Of a stretch of 64,000 nt of DNA, positions 17,805 through 29,806 are shown piece after piece. The stretch comes from CAZAQV01 sp964487255 (GTDB taxonomy: Bacteria > Myxococcota_A > Polyangia > Polyangiales > CAZAQV01), in assembly GCA_964487255.1 (NCBI GenBank), contig CAZAQV010000012.1, positions 62,001 to 126,000 of the forward strand, read 5' to 3'. Every line of letters starts with the position of its first letter. Position 1 is the stretch's first letter. The position numbers and the translations under genes were made by a program. The notes under the pieces were generated by a model. It had not been told where the DNA came from. It saw nothing but the letters and a program-made list of their open reading frames with translations, and searched no databases.

Positions 17805-20093
17805 TTAATCGCCGACGATGGGGTCGAGGGCGCTTGCATGCGCCTTGGTCAGTTCGTGAAGTTGCCATTTGAGACCCGCTACGCGCAGCGACTTGCCGCC
17901 GGCGCGGCCCAAGTGATGAAACGACACACTAGCGGATAGGCAACGCTGCTCAAACTCGGCCTGTTGCGCGGCGCCCACCGAGATGACAACGCGGGACGGG
18001 CCCTCGCCGAACCAGGCGGTCAAACTTCCAGCTGGATGCGCGACATCGACCGATGCTCCCACGTTGCCGGCGATGCAGCACTCGGCGATAGCCGTGAGAA
18101 GACCGCCGTCGCTGACGTCGTGCGCAGACTCAATGAGCTGGTCTTGCGCGATCTGTTGCAGCAGGTCCTGAAGTCGTCGTTCGAGTTTGAGGTCGATTTG
18201 TACCGATTCTCCACAAGGGCGCTCGCCTTCCAGGGCTTGCCATTCCGAACCCGCGAGGCTCACGCGTTCGAGTTCACCGATCAGGTAGATGTGTTCGCCC
18301 AGTGCATTGAACGCAATGCCGAGGCGATGGTGCACCGACGCGAGCTGTCCGACGACCGCTACGGTTGGCGTCGGCAAAATCGGATTGCCGGCGGTTTCGT
18401 TGTAGAGGCTGACGTTTCCTGAAACGACCGGTGTGCCCAGCGCCTTGCAGGCGTCGGCGATGCCGTCGATCGCACGCGCCAGCTGCCACATGCCGCGCGG
18501 CTTTTCCGGGTTGGCAAAGTTGAGACAATCGGTAAGCCCTAGCGGTTTTGCTCCAGAGCAAGCGACGTTGCGAGCGCACTCGGCCACGGCCATGGCGGCG
18601 CCCCAATACGGGTCGAGCTGCACCTGTCGGCCGTTGCAGTCGACGGAAAGTGCCAAGAACTTTTCGCCCGCTTCGTCGCAGAATGCGCGAATCACCGCGG
18701 CGTCGCTCTTGCCAGGACCCATGACGGTGCCATCGCGCACGATGTGGTCGTACTGACGCCAGATCCACCTGCGGCTGCCGATGTTGGGCGAGCCGAGCGC
18801 CCGCAGTAGCTGTTCTTTGCTAAGCGGCGCGTTGGTGACAAGGGACATGCTTGAGACGGGAACGGGCTCCTGGGGGCGGTCGTACTTGGGCGCTTCGTCG
18901 GCAAGCAGCTCAAGGGGTAAGTCCACAGCGACCACCGGGTCCCGCGGGCCGCTCGGGTCCTCCCAGGGGTCAAAACCCGGCGTCGCTTTGCACACGAAGC
19001 GGCCACTGTTGGTGACTGTCCCGACGACCGCCGCATCGAGCCCCCACTTTTCACATATCTCGAAGATACGCTTTTGTTTGCCGGCCTTGGCGACCATCAG
19101 CATGCGCTCTTGGGACTCCGAGAGCAGCATCTCGTAGGGTGAAAGCGCCTTGGTGCGTCGCGGAATCGCGTCGAGGTCAAGTTCGATTCCCGTGCCCGCG
19201 CGCGCCGCCATCTCCACCGACGAAGAGGTCAGCCCCGCAGCGCCCATATCTTGAACACCTTCGAGGATGTCCTCGGCAAAAATCTCAAGACATGCTTCGA
19301 GCAGAAGCTTTTCCATGAACGGGTCACCGACCTGCACCGTCGGAAGCTTCTTCTGAGTTTCCTGGTCGGCGCTGCCTCCATGTGCTTCGCCCTCGAACTC
19401 GGCGGAGGCCATCGTCGCGCCGTGGATGCCGTCACGCCCGGTTCGAGCCCCGACGTAGATGACCGGGTTGCCGACGCCGCTCGCCGTGCCGAAAAAGAGC
19501 TCGTCGCTTTTGGCGATGCCCACGGAGAAGGCATTGACCAAGATGTTGCCGTCGTAGCTCTCATCAAACTGCAGCTCTCCGCCGACCGTGGGAACGCCGA
19601 TGCAGTTGCCGTAGTCGCCGATGCCTTTGACGACGCCACGTATCAGTTCGGGCGTGCGCGGATGGTCGGGGCGACCGAAGCGCAGCGAGTTGAGTGACGC
19701 AATGGGGCGCGCGCCCATGGTAAACACGTCCCGCAAGATACCGCCGACGCCGGTGGCTGCACCTTGGTAAGGCGCGATGAATGACGGGTGGTTGTGCGAC
19801 TCCATTTTGAAGACCGCGCAGTAGCCGTCGCCGATGTCTACCGCGCCGGCGTTCTCGCCTGGGCCCTGCACGACCTGTGGGCCTTCAGTCGGAAGGCGGC
19901 GCAGGTGCATGCGCGATGATTTGTACGAGCAGTGCTCGGACCACATCACGCTCACCACACCGAGTTCGGCGTAGTTGGGCTCGCGCCCGATGGTTTTACA
20001 AAGGTGGGCCCACTCGTCTTCTTTGAGACCGAACTCTTGCGCGAGCGAGAGGTTGACCGTGGGTTCGGCGCTCATCGCGTTTGGGTTGCTCAT
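17805..20093 (-). CDS. purL: Phosphoribosylformylglycinamidine synthase subunit PurL
   Basis: PurL is the ATP-dependent synthetase subunit that converts FGAR to FGAM in purine synthesis, using ammonia from PurQ. Its 762 residues match the small PurL form that works with PurQ and PurS, not the 1300-residue fused enzyme. Landmarks are SVMWSEHCSYKSSRMHLRRLP near residue 50, GPGENAGAVDIGDG, KMESHNHPSFIAPYQGAATG, GVVKGIGDYGNCIGVPTVGGE, and a second AIRS-like half with GAAMAVAECARNV and VVSGNVSLYNE. The start ATG overlaps the purQ stop (ATGA). No purS is visible in the window, although the small PurL normally needs it. Confidence 0.97.
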   Translation of the reverse strand: MSNPNAMSAEPTVNLSLAQEFGLKEDEWAHLCKTIGREPNYAELGVVSVMWSEHCSYKSSRMHLRRLPTEGPQVVQGPGENAGAVDIGDGYCAVFKMESHNHPSFIAPYQGAATGVGGILRDVFTMGARPIASLNSLRFGRPDHPRTPELIRGVVKGIGDYGNCIGVPTVGGELQFDESYDGNILVNAFSVGIAKSDELFFGTASGVGNPVIYVGARTGRDGIHGATMASAEFEGEAHGGSADQETQKKLPTVQVGDPFMEKLLLEACLEIFAEDILEGVQDMGAAGLTSSSVEMAARAGTGIELDLDAIPRRTKALSPYEMLLSESQERMLMVAKAGKQKRIFEICEKWGLDAAVVGTVTNSGRFVCKATPGFDPWEDPSGPRDPVVAVDLPLELLADEAPKYDRPQEPVPVSSMSLVTNAPLSKEQLLRALGSPNIGSRRWIWRQYDHIVRDGTVMGPGKSDAAVIRAFCDEAGEKFLALSVDCNGRQVQLDPYWGAAMAVAECARNVACSGAKPLGLTDCLNFANPEKPRGMWQLARAIDGIADACKALGTPVVSGNVSLYNETAGNPILPTPTVAVVGQLASVHHRLGIAFNALGEHIYLIGELERVSLAGSEWQALEGERPCGESVQIDLKLERRLQDLLQQIAQDQLIESAHDVSDGGLLTAIAECCIAGNVGASVDVAHPAGSLTAWFGEGPSRVVISVGAAQQAEFEQRCLSASVSFHHLGRAGGKSLRVAGLKWQLHELTKAHASALDPIVGD

Positions 20094-20764
20094 AGAATCG
20101 CCTCCAAAATCTGCCGACCGTCGCGGTTGCCCAAGATGTCTTCTGCCGCGCGTTCGGGGTGTGGCATCAGCCCCAAGACATTGCGCTTCATGTTGTAGAT
20201 GCCGGCGATATCATCGACGGAGCCGTTGGGGTTGTAGGGAAGGTCGTCCGTGCTGCCCGGGCTTGCGCAGTAGCGAAGCGCGATCAGGTTGTGCTCCCGA
20301 AGCTGCGCCAAGGTGTGCGCATCGCACTGGTAGCGCCCGTCCGCGTGCGCAACGGGAAGCTGGAGCCTCCGCTTGGCGAGGCCTTTGGTCCACGCTCCTT
20401 CGCTCTCGACAGACACCACGACGTCGCGGCACTCGAAGCGCAGGTGTGCGTTGCGGGTAAGCGCGCCGGGAAGCAGCCCGATCTCGGTCAGGATTTGAAA
20501 GCCGTTACAGATCCCGATGATCGGCACGCCGCGCTTGGCAGCGTGTCGCAGCGCGGACACGATCGGCGAAAAGCCCGCAATGGAGCCAGGGCGCAGATAG
20601 TCTCCGAAGGAGAACCCTCCAGGAACGACGATCGCGTCGAAGCCATCGAGCGACGTTTCTTTATGAAAGACGTAACGCGCGTCGGTGCCGAGGACGTCGC
20701 GCATGCTGTGCAGGGCATCCCAGTCGGCGTTTGAACCCGGGAACTGAATCACCGCGACCTTCAT
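20090..20764 (-). CDS. purQ: Phosphoribosylformylglycinamidine synthase subunit PurQ
   Basis: This glutamine amidotransferase supplies ammonia to PurL. The 224 residues are a class I glutaminase. The N-terminal strand is VAVIQFPGSNADWDAL, PGGFSFGDYLRPG lies near residue 50, and the nucleophile Cys is in IIGICNGFQILTEIG near residue 85. The catalytic His-x-Glu is LMPHPERAAED near the C-terminus. Both ends overlap their neighbours by ATGA: its ATG with the hisS stop and its TGA with the purL start. The three genes therefore form one translationally coupled unit, hisS-purQ-purL. Confidence 0.97.
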   Translation of the reverse strand: MKVAVIQFPGSNADWDALHSMRDVLGTDARYVFHKETSLDGFDAIVVPGGFSFGDYLRPGSIAGFSPIVSALRHAAKRGVPIIGICNGFQILTEIGLLPGALTRNAHLRFECRDVVVSVESEGAWTKGLAKRRLQLPVAHADGRYQCDAHTLAQLREHNLIALRYCASPGSTDDLPYNPNGSVDDIAGIYNMKRNVLGLMPHPERAAEDILGNRDGRQILEAIL

Positions 20765-22020
20765 TCGCTTGCCTTTCGAATGTGCTCGACCAAATCTGCG
20801 GGCGTCAGTTCGCTGGTGTCTTTGGTCTCGAGGTTGCGCAGTTGCACCATGCCTCGTGCGTGTTCATCTTCGCCGAGAATCGCGGCGAAGCGTGCGCCGG
20901 ACTTGTCGGCGCGGCGCATCTGGCTTTTCATCGAACCACCGCGAAAGTCGCCGTCAACGCGCAATCCTGCTTGCCGAAGATTGCGCGCGAGCTTCGCGGC
21001 GTGGTTTCGCATGTGCGCTTGAGGCACCACAATGAAGACGTCAAGCGAAGCGACCTGCTGTGCTTCGGGGAGGCTCATCAGCAGGCGCTCGATACCGATG
21101 GCGAAGCCTACCGCCGGAATGTGTGGACCACCCAGAAGCTCGACCAGGCCATCATATCGACCGCCACCACAAATCGTGTCTTGGGCGCCGAGCTTGCCGC
21201 TCTTGTCCTTTACCTCGAACACCGTGCGTGTGTAGTAGTCGAGGCCGCGTACAAGCCCTTGATTGATCGACACGTCGAGCCCGAAATCTTCGAGCAACTT
21301 CTGGAGCGTAGCGAAGTGTTCGCGGTCGTCATCCGTTAAATGCTCGAGCACACCGGGTGCGCTAGCGGCAATTTCCTTGTCCACGGGCACTTTGGAGTCG
21401 AGCACCCGAAGCGGGTTGGTCTCAAGTCGCCGTTGCGAGTCCACGCTCAGCTCGCTCGCGTGAGGGCGAAGGTAGTCCAGCAAGGCCTGCCGGTAGCGCA
21501 GACGACTCTCGGTTGAACCGATCGAGTTGAGTTCCACGGCCACATCGCGCACACCAAGGGCCGCTAGAAACTGCACGAGCATGTCGATGAGCTCAGCATC
21601 CGCATAGGGGCCAGGTGCGCCGAAGACCTCTGCCCCGAGCTGGTAGAATTGTCGATAGCGCCCTTTGGCGGGTCGCTCGCGTCGAAACATCGGGCCGGTG
21701 TAGATCCACTTGCTGATGGGCTCTTGGCCGTGCACCGCGTGCTGGATATATGCCCGCGCGGCGGAAGCCGTACCCTCAGGCCTCATGGTGAGCTGCTTGT
21801 CGCCCTTGTCGATAAAGGTGTACATCTCTTTTTGCACGATGTCGGTCGTCTCACCCACACCGCGGGCGAACAGCTCGGTGCTCTCGACGACCGGCGTGCG
21901 CACCTCGCCAAACCCGTAGCGACCCGCCACCTCGCGGTAGGCCTGCTCGATGGCGAGCCACTGCGGCATGTCTGTCGGGAGCACATCGTGCATGCCCTTG
22001 ACAACCTGGAGCTTCTGCAT
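20761..22020 (-). CDS. hisS: Histidyl-tRNA synthetase
   Basis: HisS is a class II synthetase that charges tRNA-His. The 419 residues start at the ATG at 22020, giving MQKLQVVKGMHDVLP, a typical HisS start; the extended frame upstream crosses the divergent promoter region and is rejected. Motif 2 is FRRERPAKGRYRQFYQLGAE, with RPEGTASAARAY before it. The histidine-binding signatures are QGLVRGLDYYTRTVFE and CGGGRYDGLVELLGG. Motif 3 is AVGFAIGIERL, and an anticodon-binding domain occupies the last 95 residues. It is first in the hisS-purQ-purL unit and divergent from the receiver gene at 22096, with 75 bases between the starts. Confidence 0.97.
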   Translation of the reverse strand: MQKLQVVKGMHDVLPTDMPQWLAIEQAYREVAGRYGFGEVRTPVVESTELFARGVGETTDIVQKEMYTFIDKGDKQLTMRPEGTASAARAYIQHAVHGQEPISKWIYTGPMFRRERPAKGRYRQFYQLGAEVFGAPGPYADAELIDMLVQFLAALGVRDVAVELNSIGSTESRLRYRQALLDYLRPHASELSVDSQRRLETNPLRVLDSKVPVDKEIAASAPGVLEHLTDDDREHFATLQKLLEDFGLDVSINQGLVRGLDYYTRTVFEVKDKSGKLGAQDTICGGGRYDGLVELLGGPHIPAVGFAIGIERLLMSLPEAQQVASLDVFIVVPQAHMRNHAAKLARNLRQAGLRVDGDFRGGSMKSQMRRADKSGARFAAILGEDEHARGMVQLRNLETKDTSELTPADLVEHIRKASE

Positions 22021-22095
22021 GGCGGAACCGTAACACGGCGGGTCGATGTTGCCATCGCGTTGCGTGGCCACACGCTTCTGCGCTAGCCTCCGCCG

Positions 22096-22447
22096 ATGAG
22101 CACCATCCTGCTCGTCGACGACAGCCCTGACATTATCGATATCACGAGCCGCTACCTCACGCGGCGCGGGTATCAAGTGGAAGCGCTTTCCAGCCCGATT
22201 GGCGTTCGTGCGAAGATTAAAGAAGTCAACCCGGCGGTCGTTGTCCTCGATATCATGATGCCGGGCCTGACCGGTGATCGCCTTGCGCAGATGATCAAGA
22301 ACGTCTCCGAGCTTCGCAAGGTGTCGATCATCTTTTACTCTGCGACGCCACAGGCCGAAGCGCAGTTACCCATCAGCCTGCAGTCCATTACATACGTTCA
22401 TAAACGCCAGGGACCTGCGGGCCTGGCCAAAGCGATACGCAACGTTC

Positions 22448-22461
<14 letters not shown>
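22096..22461 (+). CDS. Stand-alone receiver-domain response regulator
   Basis: This is a CheY-like protein of 121 residues with no output domain. The acidic pocket is in LLVDDSPD, the phosphoacceptor Asp is near residue 54 in VVVLDIMMPGLTG, the switch Ser is in FYSATPQ, and the conserved Lys is in YVHKRQGP. The 3' end overlaps the stop of the convergent hybrid kinase gene by 14 bases. It may take phosphate from that kinase's Hpt domain, but this is inferred only from position. Confidence 0.9.
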
Positions 22462-24945
<2,484 letters not shown>

Positions 24946-24946
<1 letters not shown>

Positions 24947-25479
24947 CAGTTCACGATGCTTGCGAGGCGCAGCAAGCGGGCGTCGAACGTAAAAGGGGAG
25001 TTTTCGGGACGAATCAAGATCTGCAGTCGGTTGCCCTGACGAACGAGCGAAATGGCTCCCTCGGAGGAGACGAACGACTCTGTCTCGCCAATCATGAGCA
25101 ACGATGCCTTTTCTCCTAAGCGAGGCGGCGGTTTTCTCGCGTTGGTGTAGAGAACCTCGCATCTCGAAGGGACGGCGCCTCGATCGTCGAGAACATGAAC
25201 GCGCAATCGCAGTCCGTGTAGTCGCCGATGGCGTAGGGCTCGAAAGGCGGACTCTTTCGCTCGGCCCTGTGTCTGCAGACATAGGTCCACATGGTTGTCG
25301 CGTGCCACCGGCTCTGAAAACTTGGTGAACTTGAGAACGTTGAGCACAAATGCTGCACGAATGCGCGCTTCTCGAAGGTCGTCGGCCCGCGCCACTTGAG
25401 GCGATGCAACGGCCACGACGAGCGCGACCGCACACGCTACGCGAGCCACCAAAAGGGGAAGGGAAACTAGTTGTTCCAC
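24946..25479 (-). CDS. YfiR-like (DUF4154) periplasmic protein
   Basis: This 177-residue protein of the YfiR/DUF4154 family normally represses or tunes a membrane-bound signalling enzyme from the periplasm. I chose GTG 25479 because GGAG lies eight bases upstream and because the resulting N-terminus (SLPLLVARVACAVALVVAV, then ARA) is a signal peptide. The family hallmark follows: REARIRAAFVLNVLKFTKFSE. Cys residues CLQ and SRCEV, the strand KASLLMIGETESFVSSEGAISLV, and the C-terminal RPENSPFTFDARLLRLASIV are also typical. It overlaps the outer-membrane-protein gene by 13 bases upstream and the kinase start by ATGA downstream. That order (surface protein, DUF4154, kinase) recurs in proteobacteria. 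Confidence 0.88.
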
Positions 25480-26720
25480 ATCAGAGCTCCACGCAAGAAC
25501 CACTCGTTCTCCAGTTGCGTGCCGTCGACCGATTGGAAGATCGGAATGCCCGCCTCCGCCGCCAAGCGCGCGCCAAACACTGGCCCAAGCGTAATTCGCC
25601 CTGTGAGACCGAGGCGTCGAAAACCTTGGCTGTTTGGATCGTGTGTTGGCGCGGGAATCGGATCGGGGATGGTCGCGAGCGAGATGTTGTCTTTCGTCAT
25701 GAGGTCGAGCCCGACCTGGGCGCCCAACCAATCGAGTGGTGCAAAGCCGGCGCGCACTGCCACGGTGTAGATGTTGCCAAAACGAAAGTCTCGGCTGTTG
25801 TTGCCCAGCGGGATGATCGCGCGCGCCTCCGCCTCGCCGACCCAACGACCCTCGCGCAGTGAATAGAAGAAGTGTGGCGCGAGGTCGTACGTTCCCGACC
25901 CCAGCTGCATTGGAAACGGGGCGAGTTGCTGTGGCCCTGCGGGCGTGTTCACACGCGCGTAGACTGTGCCCGTGGGCAGATACAAGCCGAAGCCGACCAG
26001 TAGCGAATGTCTCTCATCGGGAGTTTCAAGAAGGCGAAAGGTCGAGTTGACGAAAATATCGCCAAGGCCTTCGCTTGTGGTTCTAAAGTCGACGCCCGCG
26101 CGGGTGCGCATCCACATCTCTTTGGTGACGTAGGGAACCATGGCACTAAGAGTGATGCCGTCCGTGGGCGTGTACATTGCCGAAAAAATGTGTTTCCAGA
26201 CATGCATCGATGTAGGTGAGACGCTGTAATCTTGGAGAGCTTCATCGATTTGGCGCCGGTCCGTACCCGAGAGTAGGTCGCTCATGTGTGTGAACATCAG
26301 ATGATATGCGAACATGTAGTCGCCTTCGTCGTGGTCATGCAGCCCTAAAACGTCGAAATCATTGACCCGAAGTGAAAGCAATGTTTCGAGGTCCAGCTCG
26401 AGGAAGTCGTTGTCGTCTTGCGCTTCGTCTTCGCTGAGGCGCGCAAGGTCAGCCTCGATGGCAGCCAGGTGCTCTTCGAGTTGCACGAGTTTTGACAGTA
26501 CCTCCGGATCGCTTCTGTGCGGATCGCCAGAGGCGTGGGCGTCGGTCTGCGGTTCAGAGTCGTCGGCTTCCTCCTCCGTCTCGCTATCGTCTTCGTCTTG
26601 ATCTTGCGGTGACGGCGCGGGTTGTTCGGGCGTAGGGGCGGGCTGGGGAGGTTGCGCAAGCGCCTCGTGTCCACACAGCGTAAGTACAAAGCCGGCTATC
26701 CATCCCCACCAAAAACGCAT
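25467..26720 (-). CDS. Outer-membrane channel-like protein, acidic N-terminal region
   Basis: This 417-residue exported protein has a signal peptide (WWGWIAGFVLTLCGHEALA) and then a Pro/Gln and Glu/Asp-rich linker at residues 23-75. A short coiled coil follows. The segment LELDLETLLSLRVNDFDV looks like the N-terminal signature of some TonB-receptor-linked proteins. Residues from about 120 contain HDHDEGDYMFAYHLMFTHMSD, His/Met-rich like copper-cluster outer-membrane proteins. Alternating strands to the C-terminus end in Trp-Asn-Asn. This fits the transporter/phenol_MetA_deg type of small barrel. It is first gene of the operon with the YfiR-like protein and the hybrid kinase. It is divergent from the lipoprotein gene at 26878. 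Confidence 0.7.
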   Translation of the reverse strand: MRFWWGWIAGFVLTLCGHEALAQPPQPAPTPEQPAPSPQDQDEDDSETEEEADDSEPQTDAHASGDPHRSDPEVLSKLVQLEEHLAAIEADLARLSEDEAQDDNDFLELDLETLLSLRVNDFDVLGLHDHDEGDYMFAYHLMFTHMSDLLSGTDRRQIDEALQDYSVSPTSMHVWKHIFSAMYTPTDGITLSAMVPYVTKEMWMRTRAGVDFRTTSEGLGDIFVNSTFRLLETPDERHSLLVGFGLYLPTGTVYARVNTPAGPQQLAPFPMQLGSGTYDLAPHFFYSLREGRWVGEAEARAIIPLGNNSRDFRFGNIYTVAVRAGFAPLDWLGAQVGLDLMTKDNISLATIPDPIPAPTHDPNSQGFRRLGLTGRITLGPVFGARLAAEAGIPIFQSVDGTQLENEWFLRGALMWNN

Positions 26721-26877
26721 GCGCGGAGAGTATCAATCTTTGGTTTTCAAGTCTCGGCGTCGGTGGGCGAGGGGAGTGGTTACGGTGAGAACGGTAAAAT
26801 CGAGCCTGCTCAAACTAAGACCGATGAGCCGCGATCGACGTGCCCACAGACCGGCGGCACCCTATAAAGTGGGACTC

Positions 26878-28107
26878 ATGGTTCTTGTGCCGTTGAGAAA
26901 AGTTCTCGGGCTGGGGCTCGCGCTTACGGTCGCGTGCGGCGCGGACTCGCGTGCGGACCATGATGCCGAGGTTCGCGATGCCGTCGTAACCGATATCCCG
27001 GCGGACACCGTTATTACCGACGCGACACCGACAGACGCAAGCGCCGGTGATGTGCATGTCGAGTCGGGGCCCGCAGGGTTTACGCCGTCGACTATCGAGG
27101 TCCAGCCCTGGCCGGAGGCGAACGCACACTTTGGATATGCCGAAGAGGATTGGCTCGGCGGTGACGCGGCGTATTCGATCCCGCTCGCCAACAACCGAAT
27201 CCTCTGGATGTTTGGCGATTCGTTCGTTGCGACCAGCGACAAGCACGTGCGCAGCGAGTCACGTTTTATCCGCAACTCGATTGCGCTCGCCGATGGTCTC
27301 GACCCCACCACGAGCGCGGTCGACTACATGTGGAAAGGAAGTGCAGCTCAATCGAGCGCGTTTTTCGAAGCCCCAGAGGTCGATCATTGGGCGTGGCCAG
27401 GACATGGTGCACAGCTTGCGGACGGAAAGCTCCTCTTGTTCTTGTGGGATGTTCGAGAGACGGATACCGGCCTCATGTTTGATGTTGTTGGGGGCTATGC
27501 TGTGCTGGTTGAAAACCCACAAGACGATCCTGCCGTCTGGGCGCCCAAACGATTTGACCTCGGTCGGAACTTCGGCAGCGTGATCGCGTCGGCCGTATTT
27601 TCGGACGGTCACCATGTCTACGCGGTCGCCACCACGAGCGATGCCGACCAACACGGATACCTCGTGCGCTACACCCACCAGGCGCTCTCCGAAGCGCGCA
27701 TCGACGCCGAGTGGCTTTCGGGAGGCGCGTGGCAGCCGCCTGAAGCTGTGGTGCAACCGGATGTTGTCATCGAGCACGCGCACACCGAGGGGTCACTTCA
27801 CTTCGATGCCAAGATTCAGCGCTTCGTGCACGTCACGACGAGCGGGTTCGGTGGAGGCGAGGCGTTCGTGCGCGTCGCCGAGCAGATCACCGGTCCGTAT
27901 GTGGAGGTCGGTCGCTTCAAGCCGCCGGAGTCGATGGTGGACAATCCGTTCGTGTATGCGTTCAAGGGTCACCCTGAACTTCACGCGGGTGACTTTGACC
28001 TCGTCATGACTTACGCGACCAACTCCTTTGAGTTCGCCGACCTGTTTGCCGAAGACGGAAACGACCTCTACCGCCCTCGCTTCGCGCGCCTCCGCTTCGT
28101 CCGCTAA
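26878..28107 (+). CDS. DUF4185-like secreted lipoprotein
   Basis: This is a predicted exported lipoprotein of 409 residues. The ATG at 26878 begins MVLVPLRKVLGLGLALTVAC, with the lipidated Cys at residue 20; the open frame upstream is not supported. A Asp/Thr-rich linker (about 23-65) follows. The body contains YAEEDWLGGDAAYSIPLANN and then RILWMFGDSFVA, the hallmark of the DUF4185 five-bladed beta-propeller-like family, which is related in fold to glycoside hydrolases. Blade-like repeats such as GHGAQLADGKLLLFLW and SAVFSDGHHVYAVATT follow. A sugar-related enzymatic or binding role is likely for the family but unproven here. It ends 10 bases before the retropepsin-like lipoprotein start, so the two are probably co-transcribed. 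Confidence 0.78.
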   Translation: MVLVPLRKVLGLGLALTVACGADSRADHDAEVRDAVVTDIPADTVITDATPTDASAGDVHVESGPAGFTPSTIEVQPWPEANAHFGYAEEDWLGGDAAYSIPLANNRILWMFGDSFVATSDKHVRSESRFIRNSIALADGLDPTTSAVDYMWKGSAAQSSAFFEAPEVDHWAWPGHGAQLADGKLLLFLWDVRETDTGLMFDVVGGYAVLVENPQDDPAVWAPKRFDLGRNFGSVIASAVFSDGHHVYAVATTSDADQHGYLVRYTHQALSEARIDAEWLSGGAWQPPEAVVQPDVVIEHAHTEGSLHFDAKIQRFVHVTTSGFGGGEAFVRVAEQITGPYVEVGRFKPPESMVDNPFVYAFKGHPELHAGDFDLVMTYATNSFEFADLFAEDGNDLYRPRFARLRFVR

Positions 28108-28117
28108 GTGCGTCAAG

Positions 28118-29440
28118 ATGAATTTGGTCCGCTCGTGTTCCATCGCTGTGACGGCCGCACTCGCGTTCGCGCTCGGGGGCTGCTCCGTGATGGCGAAAAA
28201 GGCGACGCTCTCCTCTGACGAACAGGCTTGGCGGCTGCCGCTACATCGGCCTCTTACGTCAAAGAATCCTTGGCTGTGGGGCCAGTTTTTGTCTGAGCAT
28301 GAAGCGCGGGAATGGCCGATCATGGTGGATTCCGGCGCTTTTCATAGCGCACTGCCATACACATTTGTCGATGCGTTGAAGTTAAGGCGTAGGCGTGGGA
28401 CCGATATGGTTGACGCGCGTGGTCGTCGGAAGAAGGTGAAGGGCGTCTTCGTGCCGAGCGTTGTTTTCGGCGACTTCGAGATGCGGCGCGTACCGTTTCT
28501 CGACGACGTGTCGCTCCCGCTTCTCGGCTCAGAAGTGCTTTCGCGCCGGCCGTGGAGAGTTGATCGAGAGGAAGGTGTTCTCATCTTTGGTGCCAAGCCG
28601 TGGCCAGAGAGCGAAGTCGAAGGCGAAGCCCGGATCGGGACCGGCCTTGGGCACCAGTACTACGTGGACGTCGAAGTCGGAGAACATGAGTTCCCACTCG
28701 CCTTTGACACAGGTGCGTCCACGTGCACGCTGCGCAAGGAAGACTCGCTCGAAGCCGCGATGCGGGCCGTCCCACTGGAGCGAGAGCGTGAGCTCATCAC
28801 AATCTTCGGGAAGACGATTGTGCGAGAGAAGTTCGTTGCAGAAAAAGCGAAAATGGGTTCGATGATATTTTCCGAGTTCGAGACACTGCCACTCGAAAAC
28901 AGTCGTCCCATGGCAAATGTGGAGTTTATTGAAACGAAGGGCTTGTTGGGGTGGCAGGTCTTGGGCCGCTACTCGATCTGGGTCGATCTTGGTGATCGGG
29001 TACAGTTCAAAAAACGGAGTCCACTGGTGGAGACGGCCCCTAATCGTATCGGACGCTGGAACTGGGTCCCCGCATGCGAGTCTGCGGGTTGCATCGAGTT
29101 TGTCTCACACCCAGGCGATAGCGCTCGGCCGAACGCGATCGAGTTCACAGTGTCGAGTGCGTACCCGCGCGACTATGCCGCGCTTGCCACGTGCCTTGAC
29201 GAGGACGGTCGCATCATCAGCGGCCCTGTAACGATGGAGGTCATCGTCCCAGCGGGTTTCGTCGGAACGCATTCCTTTTCGCCGGAGAGTCCCTCCCAGC
29301 TCGAACGGTATTGGGCAGGTCTCGCGGCGTCATGCCCTCAGGTCGCGCTACTCGACATCAACCCTGTACGCTATGCCTTCGAGAACCGAGCGCACATCCC
29401 GTATCTTGTTCACGCGCCACTTACCGGATTTTCCCTTTGA
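28118..29440 (+). CDS. Lipoprotein with two retropepsin-like aspartic protease domains
   Basis: This 440-residue protein starts at ATG 28118, with a lipoprotein signal ending ALAFALGGC (Cys22). Two aspartic-protease active-site motifs are present. The first, IMVDSGAFHSALP, has D71. The second, LAFDTGASTCTLR, has D197. Each is followed by a hydrophobic Gly motif typical of retropepsins: VSLPLLGSEVL after the first and KGLLGWQVLGRY after the second. The internal duplication suggests a pepsin-like two-lobed site made in one chain, or two separate domains. A beta-rich region follows from about residue 300. The protein is probably periplasmic or at the surface. It lies directly after the DUF4185-like gene. 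Confidence 0.82.
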   Translation: MNLVRSCSIAVTAALAFALGGCSVMAKKATLSSDEQAWRLPLHRPLTSKNPWLWGQFLSEHEAREWPIMVDSGAFHSALPYTFVDALKLRRRRGTDMVDARGRRKKVKGVFVPSVVFGDFEMRRVPFLDDVSLPLLGSEVLSRRPWRVDREEGVLIFGAKPWPESEVEGEARIGTGLGHQYYVDVEVGEHEFPLAFDTGASTCTLRKEDSLEAAMRAVPLERERELITIFGKTIVREKFVAEKAKMGSMIFSEFETLPLENSRPMANVEFIETKGLLGWQVLGRYSIWVDLGDRVQFKKRSPLVETAPNRIGRWNWVPACESAGCIEFVSHPGDSARPNAIEFTVSSAYPRDYAALATCLDEDGRIISGPVTMEVIVPAGFVGTHSFSPESPSQLERYWAGLAASCPQVALLDINPVRYAFENRAHIPYLVHAPLTGFSL

Positions 29441-29523
29441 TTTTCGGGGTCGGAATGCGTGATAGCTGATGGTATGACATAACTTACATATGCGCACAGT
29501 CGCATGGCCTGGGGAGGTACGAG

Positions 29524-29806
29524 ATGGAATGGAAACTGGACTGCGAGGGACTACGTGCCCGCATACGTAAACACGAGCGCAAACTGAGGGACGAATACCA
29601 AGAAGCCCTTGAGTCATCGCTCAAGGAGTTTGCGGATGAGAACGAACGCCTGCGGATGCGCGTTGCCGAGCTCGAAGACTTGCTCGATGACCTGCAGGCT
29701 TCTCGGTCGAGCACGCGCCGCTCCGGTGTGTTTCGGCGCGCGCACCTCGATGTTGAGCGCACGGAACAATCACGCCCGGCGGTCGGCAAGTCATTCAACT
29801 CGGAAG

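Noticed and set aside
25467..26720. TonB-dependent receptor
   Set aside because: At 417 residues it is too short and lacks a clear plug domain; a smaller barrel is more likely.
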